A stretch of DNA of 64,000 bases. It comes from Malus domestica. Its lineage: Eukaryota; Streptophyta; Magnoliopsida; Rosales; Rosaceae. Location of the stretch: the NCBI RefSeq assembly GCF_042453785.1, contig NC_091664.1:1851001-1915000 (forward strand). Reading direction: 5' to 3'. The translations under genes were made by a program, and so were the position numbers. Positions 1 through 11,600 of the stretch are shown one piece after another. The notes below the pieces were generated by a model. The model did not search any database. It had not been told where the DNA came from and saw only the letters and a list, made by a program, of their open reading frames with translations. How positions within the stretch are numbered: the first letter of the stretch is position 1; each line of letters starts with the position of its first letter.

Positions 1-613
1 TTTAATGTTATAGTGAAGATTGCGTTTCTTGGACGACATAGACAAAATATTCATTTTTTCTTCTTCTTTAAAATGGGGAACAATTGAAGGTAAGTCACGT
101 TTATTCATTTCTTTCGGAGGCGAGGAAGACTCATATAAACATTTCAATCTCTCTCTAGTCACAAGTCTTGCTTCCACACCAACAACGGGTTTCGAATTCA
201 AAATCTCTAGTTTTTAATTTGGAGGTGGGTGAGTTGAGAAAGTGGGTGGGTGGGTGATAAGAAAAGCAGCCACTGTTATTATTATTATATTGTAGTTTTA
301 GTGGGCTGTATAGTACTTTAATCATGTTTAACGCACACTGTCTTATCTGATATTTTATCGGCGTTTGATGATGGGAATGTCGTGGGCATCTCCCTATAAA
401 TAATTATTTTCGTGATCGTATTTTGAAATTAAAAAAGTAAGAAGAATACAATTGGTCAACTAAATTCTTTATAATTTTTTTTTCAAGAATTGTTATTAGT
501 ATTTTAAAAATTATATTTTGCATTTTAAGTTTTTACAAATAGAAAGAAAAATATACTTGTGAGAAGTGCAGAATAATATTTTTAAAATGCTTATCAGTTC
601 CATTTCTATTTTG
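1..613. other. AT-rich flank, no gene recognised
   Basis: No conserved protein, RNA or repeat structure was recognised. There are only short chance ORFs and a G-rich stretch of repeated GTGG around 220-255. Confidence 0.5.
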
Positions 614-1169
614 ATGCATTGACTTTTACCAAAGTTTGATATATCTTATGCGCAAAGTTTGGGCTTCCGATACAGTAACTTTAATAGCAAGCAACAAGTA
701 GAACCCAAGCAGACTACTACAAAGACTTGTAAACAAACTCGGATTTTATGGAAGACTTTATTCAAAATGGTCGTTGAGATTAGCATAACTCTTTACTCTT
801 TTTTTTAACCTGACAATGAAAATGGATAGATGACCATGTGGCCACTATTTTAAGGGTATTTTGTAAAACCAACCCCTTTACGTAACGAAAATGTTGACAG
901 ATTTTTCACGGAATGAACAAAATAATTTACGATAGACAAACTCAGGGATCACTTTTATCAATTTCACTATCAGGTATCAAACTGTGAGTTATATCAATCT
1001 TAAGGACCATTTTAAATAAAAAGCCTTCCTTAAAATCCGAATTTGTTTACAAGTCTTTGTAGTAGTTGGCTTGGCTGCTACTTGTTACTTGCTGTTCAAG
1101 TCACTGTTTTGTTTGGATACTGGAAGCCCAAACTTTGCACATAAGATATATCCACCTTTTTCAATGCAT
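614..1169. repeat. Long-TIR inverted-repeat element (MULE-like MITE)
   Basis: The left arm (about 614-800) and right arm (about 980-1169) are inverted copies of each other with modest divergence. Both contain the words AAAGTTTGGGCTTCC and TTTGTAAACAA-type sequence in opposite orientation. The inner part has the 'AAATGGTC..TGAGATT..CATAAC' motif, shared with the elements at 25135-25542 and 32780-33147, so all three appear related. No coding capacity is seen, which suggests a non-autonomous element. Exact ends and target duplication are not clear. Confidence 0.65.
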
Positions 1170-1649
1170 TACACTAAGAGTGTTTTCTCTTCTAGCTACC
1201 TCATTCTCTTTGGCCTCACTCACATGCTTCTTGTCTGGTTGATCGATTTCGTTGGTTGAAGCCGAACGAGTCCCCCAACCAACGACGTATATACCTCAAG
1301 TATAGGGATGAAGGCGTTCCAATGAGTTCGTAAAGGAGAGTTAATTCGGGAAATTCTTGTGAGCTGCCCAGTGCCCATCCCTTTCTGTAATGTGTATATG
1401 GTAACATTGGACATATTTTTCTTGAGGATGAGTGAAATGCATGTCGCATAGGGTTTGGCTTTGTTGGCTTTTCTAATGAACTTCCCGACAGAATGCTTCC
1501 CGGAAGGTACACCGATTGGATTCTTAGGCAAAAGGTACAACAATATTGCTAACAATAATGTGCTCAAACTAATTTTAGATAACCTAGTATCATGCACTAC
1601 TAGGAAATCTGATTCTGATGGGGACGAGTTCAGTGGTGGAATAGCTTAC
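1170..1649 (+). other. Flank interrupted by the 15.5 kb retrotransposon (left half)
   Basis: This sequence is continuous with 17132-17540 once the retrotransposon and one copy of its CTTAC target duplication are removed. Short open stretches (about 1455-1655 and 17161-17346) look mildly gene-like, but I recognise no family and the joined frames contain stops. It may be an old pseudogene or simply non-coding DNA. Confidence 0.35.
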
Positions 1650-2586
1650 TGTTGACCCTAGAAACTACAAAGCCTACTTGGCGCGCAGGCCGAGTAATTA
1701 ATGAGCTAACTACGTCCTTCGGTGAATGCGGGGCGTGCCAACTCGTCGGTCGAGCTCGGTCGATGAGTAAATTTGTTGATGTTGCGTTGGGTCGCGCTAC
1801 TGACTTCTGCGTCTTGCGATTGCGGCCGAGAAAGGAACACGTCTCGGCCTCTTGGGCTCTCGAACCTGAAGACAAGGTTACTATTCTTACGAAGTTCGAT
1901 ATCAAATTCAGCTTTCAATGTGCCGAATGTAATAACTGTAACACCTCACTTCGCCGAGAAGGCTGATGGGATGACCTCGACCAATAAGGATTTAGAAACC
2001 CTTCTCGACCGAGACTTGGATAGGTAATCAATCGTTCTCGCCGCAGTGCTGTTGATGCCAACGGAAGATACTGCGAGACCGACTGACTCTACGGTGACAG
2101 AGCTATCTATGCCGACTTAAGATATTACCGGTTGCTTCCACAGTGCTGTTGATGCCAACGGAAGATGTGTCAGCGAAAAAGGAAAAAGAAAAATCACAAG
2201 TTGTGAGAGTTTGCGCATGGCAATTTTGTATTGATTTGCAGGGGGCTTTCTCTGTTGCTGAATGTCTTGTATTTATAGTAGCAGAACATCGAGCCCGAGT
2301 TCCAATCCTATTCGGACTAGGTTTCCTTCTCCGGATTAACATCCCTTCGATCAGTCCTATCTCCGCTAGGACTACGAACCTAGTCCTTAACTGAGCCGGA
2401 TTCGCTTTCTAGATTATTGATCTCGTCGAGAGTCCCTATTGTACTAAGACTCGACTTGCGTTCTGATTTAACCGACTTAGGCTTGGAAGCCCATGAGCTG
2501 AACGCTCCATGACCCTTTCGCCGCACGGCTTCTCGGGCCGATAGTGATTCTACCCTCGGCCCAAACTATTATTTTGGGCCCAAACA
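1650..2586 (-). repeat. 3' LTR of the 15.5 kb element
   Basis: It is a 937-bp direct repeat of 16190-17126. On the minus strand it carries a TATA box CTATAAATACA at 2269-2279. A 26-bp word starting CAGTGCTGTTGATG occurs twice (2044-2069 and 2141-2166). Confidence 0.95.
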
Positions 2587-2601
2587 TTGCCCCCTCGCTT
2601 C
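2587..2601 (-). other. Polypurine tract of the 15.5 kb element
   Basis: On the minus strand the bases abutting the 3' LTR read AAGCGAGGGGGCAA, a purine-rich plus-strand primer as expected for an LTR retrotransposon. The small relative at 38150-41972 has a matching GGGGGGCAA at its 3' LTR. Confidence 0.8.
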
Positions 2602-3208
2602 TGAGGTCCTCGGCCTGAAACCTTCGGCCGAGTTTCGGCCTTGAAGAAGCGAATCTACCACTCAGAATCCTATTACCCGAGTTCCAAGGCGCATTTATTG
2701 AACACGATCGCACGATCTTGATCCTGCTAAACCACTCGCCACGTGGCGTCTTCTAACATGGCCAATCCCCAATAATGACGTCTAAGGCGTGCGGCAGCCT
2801 GAACCGTCGTGCCATCATGACCTTATGGCTGAACTTAACCACTACCTCAATCCGCGAGTCCACCTGTCATCATGCAGGTGTCGAAACGTCTTTCGTCATT
2901 AATTTCGCCGTCACACGCGATCGTGCGCCCCCCAAAACCTAAAACCGTCGGTCTTCTCAACCGCATTTCCCAAATGTTCATCATGATCAACGATTCCTCC
3001 GGTCGATTTTGCCCTTTGTTTTGAATTTCGAACGATTGCTCTTCCCTCCACAACCCTATAAATACCGAAATTCTCTCATTTGTACTTTGCGCTCCCAAAA
3101 TTTTCTGAAATCCCTTGCCATTGCTCTCTAGTGTATTCCTCTATTCCAAGTCTTCGTCTTCAAACCCCCAACCCAGAAAATCCTTTTACGCCATGATTCT
3201 TTCTTATA
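2602..3208 (+). promoter_or_regulatory. Putative promoter and 5' UTR of the antisense PMD gene
   Basis: A TATA box TATAAATA lies at 3057-3064, about 145 bases before the ATG at 3209. This spacing suits a start site near 3090 and a short leader. An out-of-frame ATG at 3193 could act as an upstream start. The stretch is internal to the element and not LTR, so the antisense gene may have carried its own promoter. The promoter role is an inference. Confidence 0.5.
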
Positions 3209-3930
3209 ATGGCGTCCTTCATCTCCAAGCTTTCCAAGGAATGTGACCAGCATCAGAAGATTCTTGATCGGAGCTCGATCAAGACTATACGGTTTGAAAA
3301 TGACATGAGCACTCAGCACCAGATCCTGGGTCCTCTCTTCAAGGCTGCAATACCGCCGACCATCACCGGCCTTCTCCAGGAGCACTGCCTAACACCCTTG
3401 TTTCAAGGGTTTGAATGGTCGCGATGGGACGCGGCGAAACCCCAGGGCTCCTGGCCCTCGACGACCACAACCTGGGCAGCCTGGGTCGTTCGAATGGAAC
3501 GGCTCTTCGGCGATCAATGGAAGGCCCTCGGCATCTACGACGCCATCCTCCTCTCGTCCATGGATGTCGTCCTCGACAAGGAGCTTCTCCTAGCCGCTCT
3601 GTGCTTTTGGTGCTCGGCCACCAACACAATGGTTCTTCCTCTTGGTCCCATTGGTCCCACCATCCTGGATATCACCGCCATTCTGGGGACTTCGGCAACC
3701 GGGATCCCTGTCGACGCGACTCTCTCTAGGCACCCGTCGAATATCGATCTGAAGACGCTTTTCGACCGTCGAGCCTTCGAGACCCTGAGCCGTGATGGTC
3801 ACATCCCGTCGAATGAAGACATTCAGAAGCTCCACAAGAACTTCTGTAATTACAACACCCTCTATCTTCACTTCGCCGGTCGAGGAGAAGAGGACATGCG
3901 AGAAGGAGAACATGAAGCCTTCCTCTTCTA

Positions 3931-3960
3931 TTGGTACAACAAATATATTTGTTGTACCAA
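3931..3960. repeat. 30-bp perfect palindrome in the PMD coding region
   Basis: TTGGTACAACAAATA is followed directly by its exact reverse complement. In frame it encodes the conserved PMD segment WYNKYICCT. Confidence 0.9.
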
Positions 3961-4774
3961 GTCAAACAAGTGTTTGGTCGAGAACATGCCGGTAGCCGGT
4001 AGCCGAAGCCCTGGCTAGTGGTCACGTCCTGGCACTAATACCAACATTCTCGCCCAACTTTTCCGTTGCCTGGCCGAAGCAACCCTCCACAAGGTCGACC
4101 CACACCAGAATGGTCCACTCTGGGTCTTCCAGCTCTGGTTACAAGTGTATTTTGCCTCCCTTCGGCCGGCCATAGCTGACTTCACACCAACGGAGGCGCT
4201 TGGACCTCAACTGGCCTCTCGACCGATACCTCCCCATCAAGCCGAAGAGGTATTTCGGTACCTCTTCGCTCTCGACGACTTCTCCAACGACGAGTTCCTG
4301 ATATGCCGTCGTCGAGACTATCCTTCCTTCATCAGGCTGCCTACCTCTACATGGGGCGCAGAGGAGGACGCCGATCTTCGTCAGACCTGGGGGTCGTTTG
4401 TGCTTGTTCGCGACCTCCCTCTCGGCTGTGATGGGAAACGGTCGGTTGGGAAGTATATCATCCGAACTTCCTTGCCCGACAACTCGGCTATCTTCAGGGC
4501 TGCCCCGTCCCCCTTCTCTCCTCCCGATCAGTCCTAAGCCGTGGACGTGAACCTCGTTCCTCGGAGAAGGAATGTAACACGGCCGTGAGGGAGTTCCAAG
4601 AGCGTTGTCAAAAATTCCGTCTTCGACCGGCCACCCCCGAAACCCATTGCACTGACACCTTCGGTGAATGGTGGGAAAATTACACCCAGGAGTTCTTTGG
4701 TGCTCCGGTCGAAGAGGTGCTAAACAAACTCTTCGGTGACCGTCCTAAGAGGGCCTCGGCTCCCCAAACTCAAG

Positions 4775-4851
4775 GTAGTTTTTCATTTATCACCGGTTCC
4801 TTCCAACCTTGCATATTGATTTGCCTTACTGAATTGTTTTTATCTTCTCAG
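4775..4851 (+). other. Intron in the antisense PMD gene
   Basis: GT at 4775 and a pyrimidine-rich tract with AG at 4850-4851 bound a 77-bp intron. Joining CAAG to GTAATCGACC keeps one reading frame through both exons, which supports the call. A spliceable intron in this orientation means the gene was not simply copied from its own spliced mRNA. Confidence 0.75.
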
Positions 4852-6532
4852 GTAATCGACCTTCGAGAAAAACGGACGCTGTTGCCGCGGCCATGGTCGA
4901 GAAAAAATCGGCCCTGGTTAAAAGGGATAAAGCTGCTGTTCGGGCCGTGCCGACCAAACGACCTCGCCAAGAGGCCGAGCCGGCCGTCGAACCTCCGCCG
5001 CCTGCCAGACGGGTAAAACAACTGGCAAAGAAGGGCGCACGGGAGATCCACATCATCTCTAGTCAAACTACAGGGGCGACGACTCCCAGTGTTTCCCCCT
5101 CTCCTGCCGTTGTTCAACCCTCGGTCGAGAAACAGTCCGCCCCAGCCGCAGAGACAGTTCGACCGCTACCTGTCTCTGGGGCTGGTGCACCAGTTGTGCC
5201 TCCCTCCGTCGATGAGGCACCCATTCCAGAAAAGGTGGTCTCTGCGACCAAGGGAGCAGCCCCTGAAAATCCAAAACCCTCGGTCTTCATCCTGGAAGAG
5301 AGTGAGGGGAGCGACGAGGTCCCGCTGGCAGATTGCCCTCACTCTCGTCGGCAACCTCCCCCAAGGTCAGAGGTGGTGGTTCAAGCCGGCCCCTCCACGG
5401 CTGATCGTGGCAAGCGCTCAGTCGAGGAACCAACGGCGGTGGCCGAACCCCTCGCTCATTCTCAGGATCAGGATGTCCCTGCTTCCTCCGAAATGGCTGT
5501 TCCGGTCGGCCTATCCGCAGCCGACCGTGGCAAACGCCCGCTCGAGGAACCCGAGGCGACGACGGAATCGCCCATTCATCCTCAAGACCAGGGCTTCCAT
5601 ATTCCTCCACAGGAGGTTACCTCGGCCTTCGTAAGTCCCTTCTATTCTCTCCCTGATTGCTTTTCTGCTTTAGAATTCTAAACGAGGAAAACACTAAATG
5701 TCAGGTGCCTGTACCTTCTTTTCACCGACAATTCTACGCGCCGAAGGGCATTATCTATATTTCTTGGCCGCCTCCGTGGCCATCAAACGTAGACAATCTC
5801 CATCGACCACGTGAACTGAGAAGCAATTTGAGACACTGGGCTCGGCCATTGAGTTCTTTAGGTTCGAGCAACAATCCTGGAGACATGGCCGAGGTCTCTT
5901 CTCGGCAGGTTAAAACGAAACCTTCTTGCTATTCTTGTCGTGACTTCTTTTAAACTTAACCTGGTTTGTATGTGCAGGCTTCATGGGAGGTCGAATTCAA
6001 AGCCCTCCTCTCCAGTACAACTGCAGTGTGCCGAAAACACGACCTAATATACCAAGAAAATTAGCAAAGCCTTTAAATAATGATGCCAAATGCATATAGC
6101 AACACCTGATCAAGAACTCACACTTGAAGAAAATTCTCAAATGTTTCCTATCTGGCTCAAAGCTCTTAGTTTTGGACGTAATAAAACACAAGAACATATG
6201 TAAACCTACAACCCTTTCTAACCAACAAAACAACACTATAACTCAAAGTATATATACTATAGGAAGTCGAACTCACAAACCAACCCATTCGACTCACATG
6301 CACTCTTACATATATCTCTAGTGATTTAGGAACACATGCAGAAATAAATCTGGGAGATGCAGAAGGTTAATGATTGTTGTTATTAGTATATATAATGCCA
6401 CCAGAGAAGCAAGAAGTATACGAAATCATGTTTGGCTGATCAACTTTCATAACACAGACATGTGACCAAGTCAGACTTCCAGTTGAAAACAAACTCTCCA
6501 GTTTGTTATCAGTCCTTATCCAAGATGAAGTC

Positions 6533-6728
6533 TGTTAGGTCTTGTTTAAATTCAAATGTTTGTTACCTGTGTGTTTGTTATCTGTGGTGTTTGAAATTCA
6601 AATGTGTTGATACCCAACGTGTAAATAGAGTTTTGAAAACCTGTTGTAATGCTGATGTAATCTATACAGTATAAATACATCAAGTGAAATATTTCCCGAG
6701 TGTTCTAAGTTTTACATGGTATTAGAGC
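6533..6728 (+). repeat. Ty1-copia-type LTR with primer-binding site and gag start
   Basis: The sequence begins TGTTAGG and ends TTTTACA near 6716. It is followed at once by TGGTATTAGAGC, a close match to the initiator-methionine tRNA primer site TGGTATCAGAGC. A short ATGTCTGACAACAAC gag-like start follows at about 6786. Only the left end of the element survives here. Confidence 0.65.
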
Positions 6729-6994
6729 CCTTTGTCTAACAACATAACGATCCTACAATTTTTTCTCAGCCCATCGCCTTCAACCATGTCTGACAACAAC
6801 AACATCATCATTGTTGAAGTGTAAGCATTGTTGCAGATGGAATGAAGAATCGAAGGCCGAAGAATTTTGGTTTTCTGGATTTCTTAGCTCAAGTTGTTCA
6901 TACTTTGTAATTGTTCTTAGTTGTAATAGACGACGGCTAGGATTAAAACAATTGTAATCGTTAGATGTACGATCGTTATCATAGCAGCTGAAGT

Positions 6995-7225
6995 GTTTAA
7001 GGCCATCTCCAACCTAATGAGGGCCAAATGGTCATATTTAGCGTTATAGCCTTACAAGAAATTATATTTTAATGAATAGTATCAGATCATATTTTTTTAC
7101 TATCTCCAACTGCGGGGGCCAAAGGGCCATAGGCCAAATATAGCCCTTTCGCAAAAAAATCATCTCCAACCGAGAGGGCCTAAGGGCCATAGGCCAAACA
7201 TAATTAATATACATTTTATTATTTT
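6995..7225. repeat. MITE-like region with repeated CCATCTCCAAC blocks
   Basis: Three blocks of CATCTCCAAC followed by GGGCCAAAGGGCCATAGGCC-type sequence occur between about 7003 and 7200. This is a terminal motif of many plant DNA transposons. A matching inverted end was not found, so it is probably truncated. Confidence 0.45.
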
Positions 7226-7289
7226 AATTGAATTAATATGGTTAATTAAATTAAACTACCATATTAAAATAAGATTTTCGAACATATTT

Positions 7290-7550
7290 TGAGTGTCACT
7301 TGTCACTAAATGAATAAGCCTCTGGATTTCTTATCTTTATATAATCTCAATAATTTTTCAAATAGGATTTTGGGTCACACATGTCGATAACATGAGTAAC
7401 TCTTCAGATTTCTTATCTTTATGTAATCTCAATAATTTTTCGGATAGGACTTCAAGTGACACATGTCGTTAAAGTGAGTAACTCTCCAAATTTATTATTT
7501 TTATGTAATCTTAATCATTTTTCAGATAGGATTTTGAGTGCCACGTGTCG
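7290..7550 (+). repeat. About 81-bp imperfect tandem repeats
   Basis: Three units share 'TTTCTTATCTTTATGTAATCT', then 'CAATAATTTTTC..ATAGGA', then a 'GTGACACATGTCG'-like end. These ends fall near 7385, 7467 and 7548. No function is apparent. Confidence 0.6.
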
Positions 7551-7708
7551 AGATGTAATTGGTTGTGCAAATTTTAGATATGATTCTTATCTACGTGACA
7601 CTTCTTATCTTCAGCTTCCAATGTTAATAAATTTGTTGGATATTGGGATAGAATTTACACACCTTCATCTTTGCCCTCTCCAATATCTCTTTCAATTCAA
7701 GTTTGCAA

Positions 7709-8002
7709 TGAATTCTAACTTTGGATCCTCTTCGCATTCCAAATGGGGGTCTCATCCAATTCTAAATTGGAAGATAAATGGGCGTAAATTAGACGAGAAG
7801 ATGAGGAGTTCGATGAAGAAGATGAAGCATGGCGCAACACAACATATATGGCAGTAATGGCTAGGGTCATGGCGTGTGAGGAAACTGAAGAACAACCTTA
7901 ATGGGGTGGCTCTGTTGCTGGTCGCTCTTATAAACCACGAAATAGAGAGATTGCTCATCAGACTCTGATGAACAACTACTTCAACTCCAACTCGGTGTAC
8001 AT
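7709..8002 (+). pseudogene. PIF/Harbinger transposase N-terminal fragment
   Basis: With one frame change, the DNA reads an acidic stretch (EEDEAWRNTTYM) followed by GRSYKPRNREIAHQ and LMNNYFNSNSVY. This matches the usual start of plant HARBI1-like nucleases. The catalytic domain is absent, so it is a dead fragment. The call rests on pattern recognition only. Confidence 0.5.
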
Positions 8003-8633
8003 AGAAGTCCTGTCGGCAGTTGTACTGGAGAGGAGAGGAGGGCTTTAACCCAGTTACGAGAAGTCCTGTCGCTTTCAACACCGCAGGTGCTTGAGCGCAA
8101 CGGTCTTGATCTGCTTGGCGCCTGTCTGAATGACCTTGGAGCCGACGGTCGCTTGAGCGGTGATGCCATAGTTCGGGCATCGTCTGCCTTGGAGCGTGTT
8201 CGGGAGACCTTTAGTATCTTCCAGACCGCTCTAAAGGCCGAACAAGATCTGCAAGCCGCCACAGCCGTTCAAGACACCCTCCGTCTGCAAATCGACGATC
8301 TACGGGCAAAAGGAGAAGCGCTAGCCGAGCTCGATCGTCAGATGGCCGAACTAGCACAACGTCGGTCGGCCATCGCTTCCGAGCTTGCTAAAGACTTCGA
8401 GTCAGGCAGCAAGGATCGCCTAACTGAGTATGCGGCAACCAAAAAACGGGTCGAGTGGCTAAAGCTGGACAAAAAGAATCGGCAGGCCGAAGTTATCATG
8501 GCCGACGTGCGGTGGTTGGAGTTAAAGGCCTTGCTCAGCACTCTTCTACCCTCTTCTCCTTGAATGATTTTGAATGTAAACCAATCGGCCTACTCATTTT
8601 GTAAATGCTTATCCATCTTAATAGACTGGTTTT

Positions 8634-11600
8634 CTATTCCCGCATTTCCCATGTGACCGGATAATATTTCTTCAAAAACTTCCCATTGATCGGTAATCTG
8701 TGAACTACACCGGTTCGGTCTTTAAGATGATACGCCCCTTTTCCGTATACTTTATGCACAATGAACGACCCTTCCCAATTCGGCGACCACTTGCCGAACC
8801 TAGGATCTTTTAGTCCTACGGGCAACACCGTTTGCCACACTAATTCACCATCGCCGAATGTTTTCTGTCGTACCTTTTGATTATAGGCTCGCTCGGCAAT
8901 CTGTTTTTGCGCCACAAGTAAGTTATAAGCGTCAAGTCGAGCTTCTTCCAAATCTTCTAGCTCCTGTCTCATGGACTGATTATATTCGGCGCTAAACAAA
9001 CTACTTTGTTTAATTAATCGCAACGAATTTATGCTCAACTCGACTGGTAGCACTGCATCGTGCCCGTAGGTTAATGCGTACGGGGTTGTCGCAGTCGCCG
9101 ACCGGGGCAACGTTCGGTATGCCCACAATGCCTCGTTCAACTTCAAATGCCACATGCCAGGCCTTTCCTTTATTATTTTTTCGATGATGCCGATCAACAC
9201 TTTATTACTTGCCTCGGCCTGCCCATTCGCCTGTGGATAATACGGTGTGGACTGTTCCAGCCGAATTTTCAAATTTGCCGTGTATTCTTTAAACCTTTCG
9301 GCTGTGAAGATTGTTCCATTGTCGGTTATGATCGTTTTCGGTACACCGAACCGGGTCACAATGTGTTCCTCTACGAAGTCCCAAACCTCTTTAGATGTTA
9401 ACTCGGCGTATGACTTTGCTTCGACCCACTTAGTAAAGTAATCAGTTGCAACTATTATCCATGCATGCTTAGCAGCTCCAGAAGTTGGCGTGATTTTGCC
9501 GATTACGTCCATGGCCCATCCTCTAAACGGCCATGGCTTAATGACCGAATGTAGTGACTCGGTCGGGACCCTTTGTACAGGCCCATGGATTTGGCACTGT
9601 ATGCATCCTCGTGCAAACTCGATACAATCTTTCAGTATTCTCGGCCAAAAATAGCCGTGTCGTCGGAGTAGCCATCGCATTTTCCGTCCGGATTGATGAG
9701 CTCCGCAAACCCCTTCATGGACTTCCGAGATCGCCCGAGCACCCTCTTGGGGGCCGAGGCATAGCAGTAGTAATCCATCCTCCCCTTTTCGATATAACTC
9801 GTTCTGGTACGTGACATAGTTCGTGGCGTGAACTCGTGTCTTGCGACTATGTTTTCCACTGGGATTGTCAAGGTACTGCATAATGGGTTTTCTCCAATCA
9901 TCTGGTGTTGCCTCGACGGTGTAAACCTCTATAGTATCTTGTCGGTCTAACAACGAAGGTAAAGACATGACTCGAGTGCGTATTACATCGTCGCGCCGGA
10001 AGATTTGCTGGTTGACCAAGGCCGGGTATAATTGTCGTAGCACCGGTATTTCTCGGCCTAGCTTGCCCCTCAGGAGTTGTGCGCCAGAGGCAATTTGAGC
10101 CAACTCATCTGCGTCGGTATTATGGATCCGGGAAACATGCTCGAACGTAATACTGTCAAAGGACTCGGCCAAATAGCTGGCAACCATGTGGTAGGGTGCC
10201 AGGGTACAACTCATGCATCGAAAAGATCCATTAAGTTGGTTGATCACAAGTTCAGAGTCACCGAGGACGAGGGCACGGGTGACCCGCAAGTCATAGAGGA
10301 GGCCAAGGCCGATGATTAAGGCTTCATATTCGGCCTGATTATTGGTGCAGTCAAAATCCAACTTAAGCGAAAAATACCAACGATCATGATTAGGAGATTG
10401 AATGACAACTCCAACGCCGGCCGAGGATGAAGTACTGGACCCGTCAAAATACATCGTCCAATAGTTGTCGCGTGCTTCAACCATGCCGATTTCGACATCG
10501 GTGTCCCCAAAACCATAGGGGGAAGGATGGTGAGCCAGGAAATCGGCCAATGCTTGGCCTTTGACAGCTTTCTGAGGCACGTATTGTAGGCTAAACTCGG
10601 ACAACGCCATCGTCCACTTCCCAATTCTCCCTTTTACGATCGGCCGGGTAAGCATGTACCGGATGACGTCGGTCTGGGCAATGACTTGTGTGACCGACGG
10701 AAGCATGTAATGCCGGAGTTTGGAGGCGGCGAAGAACACGGCAAGACAGAGCTTCTCCACGGCGGAATAATTGATTTCCGGTGGATTAAGATTTCGACTG
10801 AGGTAAAAAATAGCCTGCTCTCGCCCGGCATCATTGTCTTGGGCAAGGAGGCAGCCGATGGACTCTTCAGCCGCCGAAATATATAGTTTGAGGGGTTTAC
10901 CGCGCCGAGGTGGAACAAGAACAGGCGGCGTTGTGAGGGAGACTTTGATTTGTGTGAATGCCGCCTGATGCTCGGTCGTCCACGCAAATGTTTTCGAGTT
11001 CTTAAGTTTCAAAAGCGTGGAAAACGCTTTCATTTTTCCTGCCGAGTTAGCTATAAATCGGCGGAGAAAATTTATCTTGCCGAGTAAGGACTGCAGCTGT
11101 TTCTTCGTAGTCGGTGGTGGAGCACTGATGATTGCACGTGCCTTATTCTCATCAACTTCAATCCCACGATGATGTACGAGGAAACCAAGAAAATTCCCGG
11201 CCGATACACCGAAGGCACACTTGGCAGGGTTCATCTTAAGGTTGTGCTGACGCATGCGAAGGAAAGCCTGTCGGAGATCGTCCAGATGTGTCCGTCGGCG
11301 TTTAGATTTGACGACAACATCGTCGATGTAAACTTCGACGATGGTACCAATTAAATCATGGAAGATGGTGTTCATCGCCCGTTGGTACGTGGCGCCGGCA
11401 TTCTTGAGGCCGAATGGCATGACAACCCATTCGTAAGTGCCGAGTGCCCCCGGGCAACGGAAAGCAGTTTTGTGCACATCGGCTTCGGCAATAAATATTT
11501 GGTTGTACCCGGCATGTCCATCCATAAAGGATAAGATCGCGTGATTTGCCGCGGCATCGATTAACAGATCTGAAATCGGCATTGTATACTCATCTTTGGG

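Larger units (their letters stand above)
6027..8015. mobile_element. Composite 2 kb insertion inside the PMD gene
   Basis: At 6026 the PMD exon stops matching, and PMD-like coding resumes only near 8085. Between them lie a copia LTR with primer site (6533-6728), a 'GGCCATCTCCAACC' MITE-like region, about 81-bp tandem repeats, and a PIF/Harbinger transposase fragment. An inverted copy of the last PMD exon bases (5996-6026) occurs at 8016-8048, and AGAAGTCCTGTCG occurs twice around it (8003-8015 and 8059-8071). This pattern points to rearrangement rather than one clean transposition. Confidence 0.6.
3209..8563 (+). pseudogene. Plant mobile domain (PMD) gene carried antisense in the retrotransposon, broken
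   Basis: The ATG at 3209 opens a frame resembling the aminotransferase-like plant mobile domain (WYNKYICCTKSNK, NILAQLFRCLAEA and FIRLPTSTWG-type segments). The host family (MAIN/MAIL1-like) works in the nucleus; the role of element-borne copies is unknown. The frame shifts at 3989-4002, where GGTAGCC is tandemly duplicated, returns to the original frame by about 4030, and shifts again near 4535-4585. Canonical introns are visible: 4775-4851 (phase preserved), about 5632-5704, and one ending just before 5979. The exon at 4852-5631 encodes a Pro/Ala/Glu-rich low-complexity region. After an inserted 2 kb block the last exon (8085-8563) encodes a coiled-coil-like tail rich in Leu, Ala and Glu. 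As drawn it cannot make the full protein. Confidence 0.75.

Noticed and set aside
1216..2394. Many overlapping ORFs (for example 1652-1966, 2143-2394)
   Set aside because: These lie in the LTR or its flank, overlap each other in several frames and match no family.
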